DNA from: Paludibacteraceae bacterium
GTDB lineage: Bacteria; Bacteroidota; Bacteroidia; Bacteroidales; Paludibacteraceae
Length of the DNA: 64,000 nt
Assembly: GCA_017503075.1 (NCBI GenBank)
Contig: JAFVTU010000012.1
Coordinates: 1-64,000 of the forward strand
Direction of reading: 5' to 3'
The translations under genes were made by a program, and so were the position numbers. The notes under the pieces are model-generated. The model ran no database searches. It was given only the letters and a program-made list of their open reading frames with translations, and had not been told where the DNA came from. Below, in pieces: positions 15,431-23,752 of this stretch (positions within the stretch are counted from its first letter, which is position 1; each line of letters starts with the position of its first letter).

Positions 15431-16162
15431 TGTGTAATACAACATCTGCTCCACATAATTACATCTCATTATAGTTAATAGATTGATACTAGATGTTCTA
15501 ATACTTTATGTTTTTAATATATTTATATTGATTATCTGCATATTATGTAATTTATTCACTCCTTTTCTATTGAATTTTACCTAAATAACCAAAATTATTA
15601 CAATATTGTAAATTAGCACTTTATCATTTATTGTTATTTGATTGGTTTCTAGTTAATTACGGTAGTTAACAAACAAGAAAATTACTAATCAAATGACTCA
15701 CAGAGTTCGTAATAGACAAACGTATATATATCTGTGTTGCTTGATTTTGATTTGTGAATAAGTAGTAACTCTATGCTCATGAATTTCTTTATTAATTTAG
15801 AATTTCACATAAATGAATTAGAAAATAGAGTACCTATTCCCTACTCTTAATAAGGTAGTTTTGCGTTTAGCAAACGACAAAAAATGTTACTAAGGGAATA
15901 AAACCGTAAATTCACAAGAATTGAATATTTTGAAGCAATCTGTGTAATTGGTCGAAATATTTAATTCTCGTAAAAGTAGATTTGTAGGTGATTATGATAT
16001 AGATTGGACTAATTGAGGGAAATAATATATACCTTATACTAAAGGTATAGGAAAGGTATACAATTTCGTATGTAATGAAATAAAGCTCCCCTAACCCTTC
16101 GGTATAGGTTCAGTATGGGTTCGGGAATAGAAGACGTTGTAGATGATTATAGATAATAAGAA
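15431..16162. other. AT-rich stretch without genes
   Basis: About 730 bp with frequent stops in all frames. The longest ATG frame I noted is 22 codons (15693). Several isolated TTCACA/TGTGAA half-sites occur. At 16030-16130 there are ~11-bp repeats (AAAGGTATAGG, AAAGGTATACA; TATAGGTTCAG, TATGGGTTCGG) and an inverted repeat ATACCTT/AAGGTAT. No promoter with both boxes was found. It may be decayed mobile DNA or a large control region. Confidence 0.5.
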
Positions 16163-17113
16163 TTACTTATTCTTGATTGTATCAAATCCTTGCCCAAAGA
16201 CACCACTAACATTGGCTTGACTGACAAACGCATTAGGGTCGATTGATTTGATGATATGGAAAATCAATTGACTCTCCTGTTTGCGGGCAAGTACAGTGAC
16301 AATATGGATGGGTTGCTGGCTATACCACCCTTTTCCATCCAAGACTGTTACACCACGATGGACGGTTTGATTGATAGCAGTAGCAATCTCAGCATACTTG
16401 CTAGAGAAGATGAAGAACTGCACCGATTGGCGCATGCGTGACATGATCCAATCGAGAGCTGCTGTATAGCTGACGGTCATACAGAGACCATACAGAATAC
16501 GCTTGATCTTGAAGTCCACAATGTCCATTCCCTCTACATAGAACTGATCTGGAATGGGCAGGAAATAACTGCTGGCAATAATCACTGCATCGCAGATAAC
16601 CATCACTTTACCCAACGACACATCTTTGTAGTGATTAACAATCATTGCCACGATGTCGGTACCACCCGATGAGCCGTTGTTGAGCATTACAATACCTAAA
16701 CTCAGGCCAAAGACCACACCGCCTACAATACAAGCCGTGACAGGGTCTGCAATCAATGGTTCCACGCGCATAGGTATCACACGATACCAAAAAGCCAATG
16801 CCAATGCACCCACCAACGTGCGCACGCAGAAACGCCAACCCACAGTGAGCATGGCAATAAGAAGCAATATAGCATTGATAGACAAGGTGCTTAGCCACAT
16901 AGGTATAGCACCACCATATTCAGGGAAAATATTAGGGAAGAGCCCTTGCGTAGCGTAATAAATAATAGAGCAAATACCCGTCAGTCCAGCACCGACTACA
17001 TTATGCGGCACGAATATCCAATTGACCATCAAGGCAAAAGGAAACAAGCCGAGAATGATGAAGATGTATTCTCGAACAACTTTGCTAAGCGGATATTGCG
17101 TGTAGGGAGTCAT
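16163..17113 (-). CDS. YitT-family membrane protein (first copy)
   Basis: An inner-membrane protein of the YitT/DUF161 family, 316 residues. Five to six hydrophobic segments fill residues 15-190 (for example VREYIFIILGLFPFALMVNW and ACIVGGVVFGLSLGIVMLNN). The family signature NNGSSGGTDIVAMIVN is present. The C-terminal cytoplasmic DUF2179 domain starts near residue 225 (RGVTVLDGKGWYS to VSQANVSGVFGQGFD). The transported substrate is unknown for this family. It is the last gene of an apparent gcvP-yitT-yitT run and 30 bp from its paralogue, which it resembles along its full length, so the pair is an old tandem duplication. An 8-bp tandem repeat lies in the gap between them. Confidence 0.9.
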   Translation of the reverse strand: MTPYTQYPLSKVVREYIFIILGLFPFALMVNWIFVPHNVVGAGLTGICSIIYYATQGLFPNIFPEYGGAIPMWLSTLSINAILLLIAMLTVGWRFCVRTLVGALALAFWYRVIPMRVEPLIADPVTACIVGGVVFGLSLGIVMLNNGSSGGTDIVAMIVNHYKDVSLGKVMVICDAVIIASSYFLPIPDQFYVEGMDIVDFKIKRILYGLCMTVSYTAALDWIMSRMRQSVQFFIFSSKYAEIATAINQTVHRGVTVLDGKGWYSQQPIHIVTVLARKQESQLIFHIIKSIDPNAFVSQANVSGVFGQGFDTIKNK

Positions 17114-17142
17114 GAAAGGTGAAAGGTGAAAAGTGAAAGGTG
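17114..17142. repeat. GAAAGGTG tandem repeat between the yitT copies
   Basis: Units of about 8 bp (GAAAGGTG, GAAAGGTG, AAAAGTG, AAAGGTG) fill nearly the entire 30-bp gap between the two yitT genes. Confidence 0.7.
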
Positions 17143-17143
17143 T

Positions 17144-18067
17144 TTATTTACTCATTGGGTCGAAACCTTGTCCGAAGACTCCACGTACTTGACTTTGGCT
17201 GACAAAGGCGTTAGGATCAATGGCATTCACCAAGCGGAAAATCTTAGCCGATTCGTATTGGCGCGCTATTACCGTGATCACTTTGCCTGGGTTCTTGGTA
17301 TAGCCACCTTGCGCTTCAAGGAAGGTCACACCGCGTGGGACTTGGGTCATAATAGCTTCGGCAATTTCCTCGTACTTGCTGGAGAAAATGAAGAACTGCA
17401 CTGATTGACGAGTGCGATTGAGCACCCAATCTACAGCAGTACCCGCCATGAAAGTATAGCAAAGACCAAAGAGGATCTTCTCCAGACCTTGACCAAATGG
17501 CAATTCCTTAATCTCAGGCAAGAAATATGCACATAGGATAATCACAATATCGCATGCCATGAGTACGCGACCCATTGGCAAATGTTTGTATTTATTCACA
17601 ATCATTGCCACGATATCTACTCCACCCGTGCTACCGTTGTTGAGGAACACGACACCCAAGAAGCAACCCATAAACAGACCGCCTAAGATGACCGCCATGA
17701 ATGGGTCGGAGATAACTGGTTCAGCAGGTATCTCTATGACTTTCAGCCAAATAGTGTACCAGAGTACGCCCCATAGCGTACGAACGCAGTAGCGCCATCC
17801 TACGGTAAAGAACGCTGCAATCAATAGTGCTAAATTGCATACAAACGAACTCAACCAGATAGGAACGAAGGTGTCTGTAGCAAAATAGATAATCTCACAA
17901 AGACCTGTCAGTCCGCCACCGACGATGGTGTGTGGCACCAATATCCAGTTGACCGCAATGGCATACGGAATGGTGCAAAGAATGATCATCAAATATTCTT
18001 TCATAGCTATCAGCGGTTTCATACGCTGATAACCCTTAAGCTGTTCACGAAGTTTTCCTTTGGACAT
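17144..18067 (-). CDS. YitT-family membrane protein (second copy)
   Basis: A paralogue of the gene at 16163, 307 residues, with the same order: five to six membrane segments, the NNGSTGGVDIVAMIVN signature, and a C-terminal DUF2179 domain ending VSQSQVRGVFGQGFDPMSK. The N-terminus carries an extra basic stretch (MSKGKLREQLKGYQRMKP) before the first membrane segment. It lies 82 bp downstream of gcvP, probably in one transcript, with a repeat-rich gap. Substrate unknown. The conservation of both copies implies different roles or partners; heteromers are possible but not shown. Confidence 0.9.
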   Translation of the reverse strand: MSKGKLREQLKGYQRMKPLIAMKEYLMIILCTIPYAIAVNWILVPHTIVGGGLTGLCEIIYFATDTFVPIWLSSFVCNLALLIAAFFTVGWRYCVRTLWGVLWYTIWLKVIEIPAEPVISDPFMAVILGGLFMGCFLGVVFLNNGSTGGVDIVAMIVNKYKHLPMGRVLMACDIVIILCAYFLPEIKELPFGQGLEKILFGLCYTFMAGTAVDWVLNRTRQSVQFFIFSSKYEEIAEAIMTQVPRGVTFLEAQGGYTKNPGKVITVIARQYESAKIFRLVNAIDPNAFVSQSQVRGVFGQGFDPMSK

Positions 18068-18149
18068 AGTTTAAATATTAGACCGCCTACGGCTGTTTGA
18101 CCGCTGACGCTGTTAGAGGTTAGACCACTTTGTTGTTAGATATTAGATT
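18068..18149 (-). repeat. Repeat-rich gap between gcvP and yitT
   Basis: In gene sense it consists of CTAAAATCTAATATCTAAC-type units followed by two copies of a GGTC-A/T-AA-A linker around GCGTCAGC and the mini-hairpin GCC GTA GGC. It resembles a decayed member of the mini-hairpin arrays described at 55036 and 36279. Confidence 0.5.
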
Positions 18150-20975
18150 TTAGAAGCGAGCCACGAGATTTCTATCACCCCATCCGTTATCTACGCGAGA
18201 TACAGGTATCCAGAACTTGTTGGCTTTCACCCACTCTGCTGGATAGGCTGCTTTCTGGCGGCTGTATGGGTGGTTCCACTCGTCAGCCACTACTTCATAC
18301 TCTGGGTGTGGCGCATTGAGTAGTACGTTGTCTTTCTTATCCACCTCGCCACGCTCTACCTCGGCAATCTCCTCGCGGATAGTGAGCAGCGCGTCAATGA
18401 ATTGATCCAACTCGTGCAAACTCTCGCTCTCGGTTGGCTCTACCATCAATGTGCCGTGCACAGGGAAACTCAAAGTAGGCGCGTGATAACCGAAGTCCAT
18501 TAAGCGTTTAGCAATATCTGATTCGGTGATACCGATACTATGGAATTGACGGCAGTCGAGAATCAACTCGTGACCTACTCTACCGTTCACGCCTGTATAA
18601 ACGATGCCGAATGCATCTTTCAGTTTCTCAGCCATGTAGTTCGCACTTACGATAGCGGCTGCAGTGGATTCGCGCAAGCCCTCTTCGCCCATCATACGGA
18701 TATAGCCATAGGAGATAAGTGCCATGTTCGCATTGCCATAGAGCGCGCTTGATACGCGGTTGTTCTCAGCTTGAGGCATAGCGTCCACCAAGTGTGCAGC
18801 GCAGCATATTGCTCCCACGCCAGGTCCACCACCGCCGTGAGGGCTAGCGAAGGACTTGTGGAGATTGAGGTGGCATACATCGGCACCGATGATACCAGGA
18901 TTGGTATAACCGATTTGTGCGTTCATGTTCGCACCATCCATATATACTTGTCCACCGCAGTCGTGTACGATCTGGCACATCTCGCGGATAGCCATCTCAA
19001 AGATTCCGTGCGTGGATGGATAAGTAATCATACATCCTGCCAAGTTGTCCTTGTGTTGCTCTGCTTTCTCGCGCCAGTCAGCGAGGTCAGTGTTACCGTT
19101 CTCGTCGCATTTCACTACCACAGGAATCATACCTGCTTGTGCACAAGAGGCAGGGTTGGTGCCGTGAGCCGAAGCAGGAATCAAGAGAATATTGCGATGA
19201 TCTTGACCTTGTTGGTGGAGATACTCGCGGATAGTCACCAGACCTGCATACTCGCCTGCTGCACCCGAAGTAGGTTGCAAGTTGCATGCTGCAAAGCCCG
19301 TGATAGTAGCCAACTGTTGCTCCAGGTCTTCCATAACCTCCATGTATCCCGCCACTTGCTTAGCAGGTGCCAATGGGTGAATGCCCATATAACCTGGATA
19401 GGTCACAGGAATCATAGCAGCCGCAGGGTTGAGCTTCATGGTGCAAGAGCCCAATGGAATCATGGTATGGGTCAAACTAATATCCTTGCGCTCCAGACGT
19501 TTGAGATAACGCATCATCTCGGTCTCGGTGTGATATAGTTTGAATACCTCTTCTTGCAGGTAATCTACCTCGCGAACACGATCTTCGTTGATTGCCCAAA
19601 GCCCTTCGAAGGACTCCTCACTATCTTCGTATTGCGCCATGTTACCCGAGGCGTTAGCAAAGAGCTCAATGATGTCATTCATATCATCTACTGTCACACT
19701 CTCGTCGAGTGAGATACCAATCCAACCTTCTTCATCGTAGTAGAGGTTGATACCCAATTCTTCTGCCGCTTCACGCACTGCCTCTACCCCATTCTCGTGG
19801 CGGATTTTCAGTGTATCAAAGAACTCGGTGTTCTCTTGCTCGTAGCCATATGCTTGCAGCATCTCGCTCAGATACACGGCTTTACCATGAATACCTTCGG
19901 CTATCTCACGAATACCCTCGGCACCGTGATATACGCCGTACATACCTGCCATCACAGCAGACAGGGCTTCTGCGGTACAGATATTCGATGTCGCTTTCTC
20001 GCGTTTGATATGTTGCTCGCGTGTCTGCAAAGCAAGGCGGAAAGCAGGTTTCTCGTAGGTGTCTTTGCTCAGACCGATGATACGACCTGGCATATCGCGT
20101 TTGTACTCCTCGCGAGTCGCCATATATCCTGCGGTAGGACCACCAAAGCCCATTGGCAAGCCAAAGCGTTGTGCTGTACCACACATAATATCGGCGTTCA
20201 GTGGCTTGAGCAATGCCAATGCCATCAGGTCGGCAATCACCGTCACTTTCATGCCTGCGGCGTGGCAGTCATCAATGAAAGCGGTGTAGTCTTCAATTGC
20301 ACCATCTGCATTTGGCCATTGTACGATTGCACCAAAGAACGGACCATTCGCTGCGAGCCAATCGCTATTCACCATCGCATAATCCACCATCACAAGTTCG
20401 ATGTCTTGTCCTTTCGCGCGCGTGCGCATTACATGTAAGGTGTTGGCAAAGATTTTCTTGTCCACCAATACCTTCTTCACGCCTGCTTTCACCATATCAC
20501 GGCTGCGTAGGTTGCGCATCATGGTCACAGCCTCGGCTGCAGCTGTCGCTTCGTCGAGAAGCGAACAGTTGGCAAGTGGCAGGCCTGTGAGGTCGCTAAT
20601 CATCGTTTGATATACAAATAATGCCTCCAAACGACCTTGACTCACTTCGGCTTGGTATGGAGTGTAAGAGGTGTACCATACGGGGTTCTCCAATATATTG
20701 CGTTGAATCACAGCAGGCGTGTTGGTTCCATACCATCCGCGACCGATGTACGAGCGATAGAGTTGATTCTTCGCTGCCATTTGGTGCATGGTGTTGAGGT
20801 GTTCTTGCTCGGTGAGTGGCTCATCGAGGTCAAGTGGCTCTTCCAGAAGGATATCCGCTGGCATGGTTTGTGCGATGAGTTCATCCACACTTTTCACTCC
20901 GATTACTTCCAACATCTGCTGTTGGTCTTGCTCTGTCAGACCAATATGTCTGCTTTTCAAGTAGTTAGTTTTCAC
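18150..20975 (-). CDS. gcvP: Glycine dehydrogenase (decarboxylating), P-protein
   Basis: The P-protein of the glycine cleavage system decarboxylates glycine using pyridoxal phosphate and passes the aminomethyl group to GcvH. With 941 residues it is the fused form, not split into GcvPA/GcvPB. The first half holds RHIGLTEQDQQQML and SLLDEATAAAEA. In the second half the PLP lysine is in NLHKSFASPHGGGGPG near residue 707. GTLMVEPTESES near 865 is also typical. GcvT and GcvH are not in the window. The promoter is at 21085-21115, and the roughly 100-nt leader contains a CACGTTAGTGG-type repeat also found before folD and purL. Downstream are two yitT genes. Confidence 0.96.
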   Translation of the reverse strand: MKTNYLKSRHIGLTEQDQQQMLEVIGVKSVDELIAQTMPADILLEEPLDLDEPLTEQEHLNTMHQMAAKNQLYRSYIGRGWYGTNTPAVIQRNILENPVWYTSYTPYQAEVSQGRLEALFVYQTMISDLTGLPLANCSLLDEATAAAEAVTMMRNLRSRDMVKAGVKKVLVDKKIFANTLHVMRTRAKGQDIELVMVDYAMVNSDWLAANGPFFGAIVQWPNADGAIEDYTAFIDDCHAAGMKVTVIADLMALALLKPLNADIMCGTAQRFGLPMGFGGPTAGYMATREEYKRDMPGRIIGLSKDTYEKPAFRLALQTREQHIKREKATSNICTAEALSAVMAGMYGVYHGAEGIREIAEGIHGKAVYLSEMLQAYGYEQENTEFFDTLKIRHENGVEAVREAAEELGINLYYDEEGWIGISLDESVTVDDMNDIIELFANASGNMAQYEDSEESFEGLWAINEDRVREVDYLQEEVFKLYHTETEMMRYLKRLERKDISLTHTMIPLGSCTMKLNPAAAMIPVTYPGYMGIHPLAPAKQVAGYMEVMEDLEQQLATITGFAACNLQPTSGAAGEYAGLVTIREYLHQQGQDHRNILLIPASAHGTNPASCAQAGMIPVVVKCDENGNTDLADWREKAEQHKDNLAGCMITYPSTHGIFEMAIREMCQIVHDCGGQVYMDGANMNAQIGYTNPGIIGADVCHLNLHKSFASPHGGGGPGVGAICCAAHLVDAMPQAENNRVSSALYGNANMALISYGYIRMMGEEGLRESTAAAIVSANYMAEKLKDAFGIVYTGVNGRVGHELILDCRQFHSIGITESDIAKRLMDFGYHAPTLSFPVHGTLMVEPTESESLHELDQFIDALLTIREEIAEVERGEVDKKDNVLLNAPHPEYEVVADEWNHPYSRQKAAYPAEWVKANKFWIPVSRVDNGWGDRNLVARF

Positions 20976-20994
20976 AATATATAAATTTTAGTTC

Positions 20995-21060
20995 GTTTCA
21001 CTCACGTTAGTGGCTTCGCGTTGTTGGTTTTACGTTAATGGCTTCGCGTACTTGGCTAAA
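20995..21060 (-). repeat. CGTGA/GAACCAC-type leader repeat before gcvP
   Basis: In gene sense it reads CGCGAAGCCATTAACGT, CGCGAAGCCACTAACGTG and AGTGAAACGAACTAAA. The same 22-24 bp unit type stands directly before folD (28497-28570) and purL (36279-36360). Confidence 0.7.
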
Positions 21061-21084
21061 GCATTGATACAGCGAATGCGGGTG

Positions 21085-21115
21085 CAAAGTTACAATTTTT
21101 TTCTAATATATACAA
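21085..21115 (-). promoter_or_regulatory. Promoter for gcvP
   Basis: Minus strand TTG (21113-21115), a 20-bp spacer, TAACTTTG (21085-21092). Confidence 0.85.
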
Positions 21116-21153
21116 GTATATATTAAAATTTCCAATAAAAAATATTTTTCTAT

Positions 21154-21184
21154 TTGCTTATATGCAAAAAATGTATTACCTTTG
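21154..21184 (+). promoter_or_regulatory. Promoter for the DUF6973 lipoprotein gene
   Basis: TTG (21154-21156), a 20-bp spacer, TACCTTTG (21177-21184). The predicted start near 21191 lies downstream of the first in-frame ATG (21162), which fixes the real start at 21216. Confidence 0.85.
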
Positions 21185-21215
21185 CCCTGAAAATAATAGC
21201 ATTATATCACTGATT

Positions 21216-22295
21216 ATGAAAAGAAAACTTGATATAAAATATGCCAAACCTTTGCAGATATTAGCATTCCTTCCTATTTTCATGCTTCTTTTGGGATGCC
21301 GTACACAGCAGGTTGCACCGGTTATACCTGTTGTAAATATTTCATTACCTGATACTAATGCACTACCCACTTTTCCCGCAGAGGCCTTGTATGTCTTAGG
21401 AGCAAGATGGGAAGCTGATAGCATTTTGCAGCAAGAGATTACCATAGCCGACTATATCGAACAAGAACTCATCCGTCTTTATCCAGAAAAGGCCTATCGT
21501 GGATATGTGCAACGTTTGTGCTCGGTGACGGATAGGTTATTGGTTACATCAGAGGAAACACCTACTCTATTCGCTCCCAAAAGACAGGAGATCACCCTCC
21601 ACCCTACACCCTCTAACCTATCACCTATCACCTCATCATCCTACGCCCTTTTAGATTCGCTTTCTCAGGCGGAGGAACTGCAGGTGCTACAACTTACCCC
21701 ACAGGAACAAACCGAATGGCTACAGTTGCAAGCACTCATCGACACTGCGAATACGCTCACCCGTGAGTCTTTTGACACATTAGATATTTCTTACTTCGAG
21801 GAGGAGAATATCCTATTGACATTATTGATTTGGCGTGGTCCGCGTTTATTCTATCGCGTACTTCAGAGCAAAGCACGGGCTGAAAAATTAGCACACTATT
21901 ATTATGGTGAAGCCACCAATAATGGCCGTCCAGGTGATGCGTTTAAGCACATTTATGTGAATGTCTTGTTGCGCACTTATGTAGGAGAATGGCTATCGCA
22001 TGCTATCATGGATCTCTTTTGGGAGTGGAAAGCTCCGAATGCCCCTTGCGACCACTATATGGACCTACACAACAATATCATTGGTCGCCAAACCCGATAC
22101 GATGATTTCACTACGATTGATACGCAGTGTTCGGATATGCGTGATTGGCTGCAATGGGGTGAGAATGTGCAACATTTCATCCAAGACTCGCTCAATGGTG
22201 ATTTTCAAGGGTGGAACAAGGAAACCCCTACTTTCATTGTAGAACCAGCTGCTAAAAAAGTCAGCAATACGCAGTACATCTATTGGGATAAATAG
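21216..22295 (+). CDS. Lipoprotein with DUF6973-like domain
   Basis: A 359-residue predicted lipoprotein. The signal is basic (MKRKLDIKYAK), then hydrophobic (LQILAFLPIFMLLLGC), with lipobox LLLGC, so it should be lipid-anchored in the envelope. The C-terminal part has the DUF6973 pattern: NNGRPGDAFKHIYVNVLL, a following HAIMDLFWEW helix, and MDLHNNIIGRQTR. The conserved His and Asp residues look like a metal or catalytic site, but the activity is unknown. Near residues 128-142 a stretch (HPTPSNLSPITSSS) is encoded by a CTATCACCTATCACC repeat, another case of a simple repeat inside a gene. It has its own promoter and a terminator at 22320-22358. Confidence 0.8.
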   Translation: MKRKLDIKYAKPLQILAFLPIFMLLLGCRTQQVAPVIPVVNISLPDTNALPTFPAEALYVLGARWEADSILQQEITIADYIEQELIRLYPEKAYRGYVQRLCSVTDRLLVTSEETPTLFAPKRQEITLHPTPSNLSPITSSSYALLDSLSQAEELQVLQLTPQEQTEWLQLQALIDTANTLTRESFDTLDISYFEEENILLTLLIWRGPRLFYRVLQSKARAEKLAHYYYGEATNNGRPGDAFKHIYVNVLLRTYVGEWLSHAIMDLFWEWKAPNAPCDHYMDLHNNIIGRQTRYDDFTTIDTQCSDMRDWLQWGENVQHFIQDSLNGDFQGWNKETPTFIVEPAAKKVSNTQYIYWDK

Positions 22296-22319
22296 TATCT
22301 GATAACATAGCATTTCCTT

Positions 22320-22358
22320 GCCATTCATGCTGAAAATAAAGTATGAATGGCTTTTTTT
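22320..22358 (+). terminator. Terminator after the DUF6973 lipoprotein gene
   Basis: GCCATTCAT (22320-22328) pairs with ATGAATGGC (22343-22351), followed by seven T. Confidence 0.9.
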
Positions 22359-22462
22359 CGTTTTAGTTCTTGTTCAATTCAAAATATTTCACTACCTGAG
22401 GACACCCTACCCTCGAAGTTACTGCAAAAAATGTAGCCTATGGCAATAAAAGTGAACTTTTC

Positions 22463-22493
22463 TTGCATATATACATTTTTTTTCGTACCTTTG
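22463..22493 (+). promoter_or_regulatory. Promoter of the glycan operon
   Basis: TTG (22463-22465), a 20-bp spacer, TACCTTTG (22486-22493). The expected start is near 22500, about 380 nt before the first gene. Confidence 0.85.
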
Positions 22494-22499
22494 CAGTCG

Positions 22500-22878
22500 C
22501 AAACCTGTGCCGAGGGATGTCTGCACATCAGCGGCGAGGGGAGCAGACATATGAAAGGCGTTTATTAGCGCTTTGTTCTGACAAACTGAAATCTCGCAAA
22601 TTTCAATAGGTATTCGGAACTAAGCAACGGTAGATGTCCTACGGGATATAAGATGATCCCTCTTGTGCCAATTTGGTACGTCATTTGCGTATATGCATAT
22701 GCGCACACGCGTACCTTAACTATGATATAGCACGAGAGTATATTTTATATTCGGCGTGGGCTTCGCGTTGTCGTTTCAATACCTAGGGCAATGCGAGAGC
22801 CTCAGTTTGTGGAACGGCAATAGTGCAAGTTTCACGCTTTTTTTATGTCCATATTGTACAATCAAACAACAGGTGGAC
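22500..22878 (+). ncRNA. Long structured 5' leader of the glycan operon
   Basis: A leader of about 380 nt with several foldable segments. ATGTCTGC pairs with GCAGACAT (about 22518-22553), GAAAT with ATTTC, and GGTACG with CGTACC around a GCGTATATGCATATGCGC palindrome. A T-run at 22838-22844 follows a weak GTG/CAC hairpin and could be an attenuator. ATGTCC (22845-22850) can pair with GGACAT (22875-22880), which includes the first two bases of the start codon. Long leaders of this kind are targets of NusG-like antiterminators (UpxY) in Bacteroides capsule operons; that link is inference. Confidence 0.5.
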
Positions 22879-23751
22879 ATGTTAAAGAAATTCGGAGAAG
22901 GATGCTGGGCGCTCGGATTTATAGAAGGCGGTATCCAACAAATCATGGAAAACAACACTTATGATGTCAAATGGGTGCAAATGCCTAAAGATAGGTGGTA
23001 TGCAGATCCATTTATTTTGGATGTAACTGATACTGAGATCTTAGTATTAGTCGAGGATTATGCATATGATTATAAAAAAGGTATCATCTCGCTATTACAT
23101 ATCAATCGCCAAACGATGGAAGTGGTACATCGAAAGGTTATTCTAGAAATACCTACTCATTTGTCTTTCCCAAATATCTTACGAAAGAATGGCAATGTGT
23201 ATATTTATCCAGAAAGTGCTCATAGCGGTCAGTTGGATATTTATAAGTTTGACTTTGATTCTGAATCCTTAACGCATTGCGCTACGATATGTAATGATTG
23301 TATCTGGGATTCAGACATTACAGATGTATTTGGCGAACCACTTTTGTTTACTGCTGCTCACAATGATTATTTGTTAGATATTTATCATTGGAACGAGAGA
23401 GAGAAACGCTTTGTACTCTGGAAAAGTATTCCTTCTGAAATTAAGAACTCTCGATTAGGTGGCGCTCTATTTAAATATAAAGATAAAGTGTATTACCCTG
23501 CACAAAACTGCGAAAAAGGCTATGGTTGTGCTATCAATATCAAAGAAATCGAGTATAAAGATGGTATTTTTTTGATTTCAGATGTAAAAACAATCAAATC
23601 AACTCACAAGCGTTACAATATTGGCTTGCATACTCTTAATGAATACAAAGGTGTTGCTGTGATTGATGTTCACGGATATAGGTATGGTGTAGTAGGAAAA
23701 TTGATTACATCCTTAGTGAAAGTGAAAAAGTATCTTAAAAAGTATCTATAG
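22879..23751 (+). CDS. Beta-propeller protein resembling the GINT1 N-terminal domain
   Basis: A 290-residue soluble protein from ATG 22879 (MLKKFGEGCWALGFIEGG). Repeated motifs such as DRWYADPFILDVTDTEILVL, GKRYNIG-like and PESAHSGQLDIYKFD fit the five-bladed propeller found at the N-terminus of glucosamine inositolphosphorylceramide transferase 1 and in many bacterial glycan loci. That domain is often fused to formyl- or glycosyltransferases; here it stands alone. An upstream extension of the frame by 41 codons is rejected because it runs through the structured leader. It is the first gene of a four-gene operon, 1 bp before the ATP-grasp gene. The role is in polysaccharide or glycolipid building, exact step unknown. 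Confidence 0.75.
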   Translation: MLKKFGEGCWALGFIEGGIQQIMENNTYDVKWVQMPKDRWYADPFILDVTDTEILVLVEDYAYDYKKGIISLLHINRQTMEVVHRKVILEIPTHLSFPNILRKNGNVYIYPESAHSGQLDIYKFDFDSESLTHCATICNDCIWDSDITDVFGEPLLFTAAHNDYLLDIYHWNEREKRFVLWKSIPSEIKNSRLGGALFKYKDKVYYPAQNCEKGYGCAINIKEIEYKDGIFLISDVKTIKSTHKRYNIGLHTLNEYKGVAVIDVHGYRYGVVGKLITSLVKVKKYLKKYL

Positions 23752-23752
23752 T

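Noticed and set aside
15693..15761. 22-codon ATG frame in the gene-free stretch
   Set aside because: Too short, no promoter or start context, unremarkable composition.
18771..19538. Long open frame of 255 codons on the plus strand inside gcvP
   Set aside because: It is fully antisense to the well-conserved gcvP, has Cys/His-rich composition typical of shadow frames and no promoter.
22756..22878. N-terminal extension of the propeller protein (41 codons)
   Set aside because: It runs through the structured leader, including a T-run and hairpins. The protein from 22879 begins like the family.
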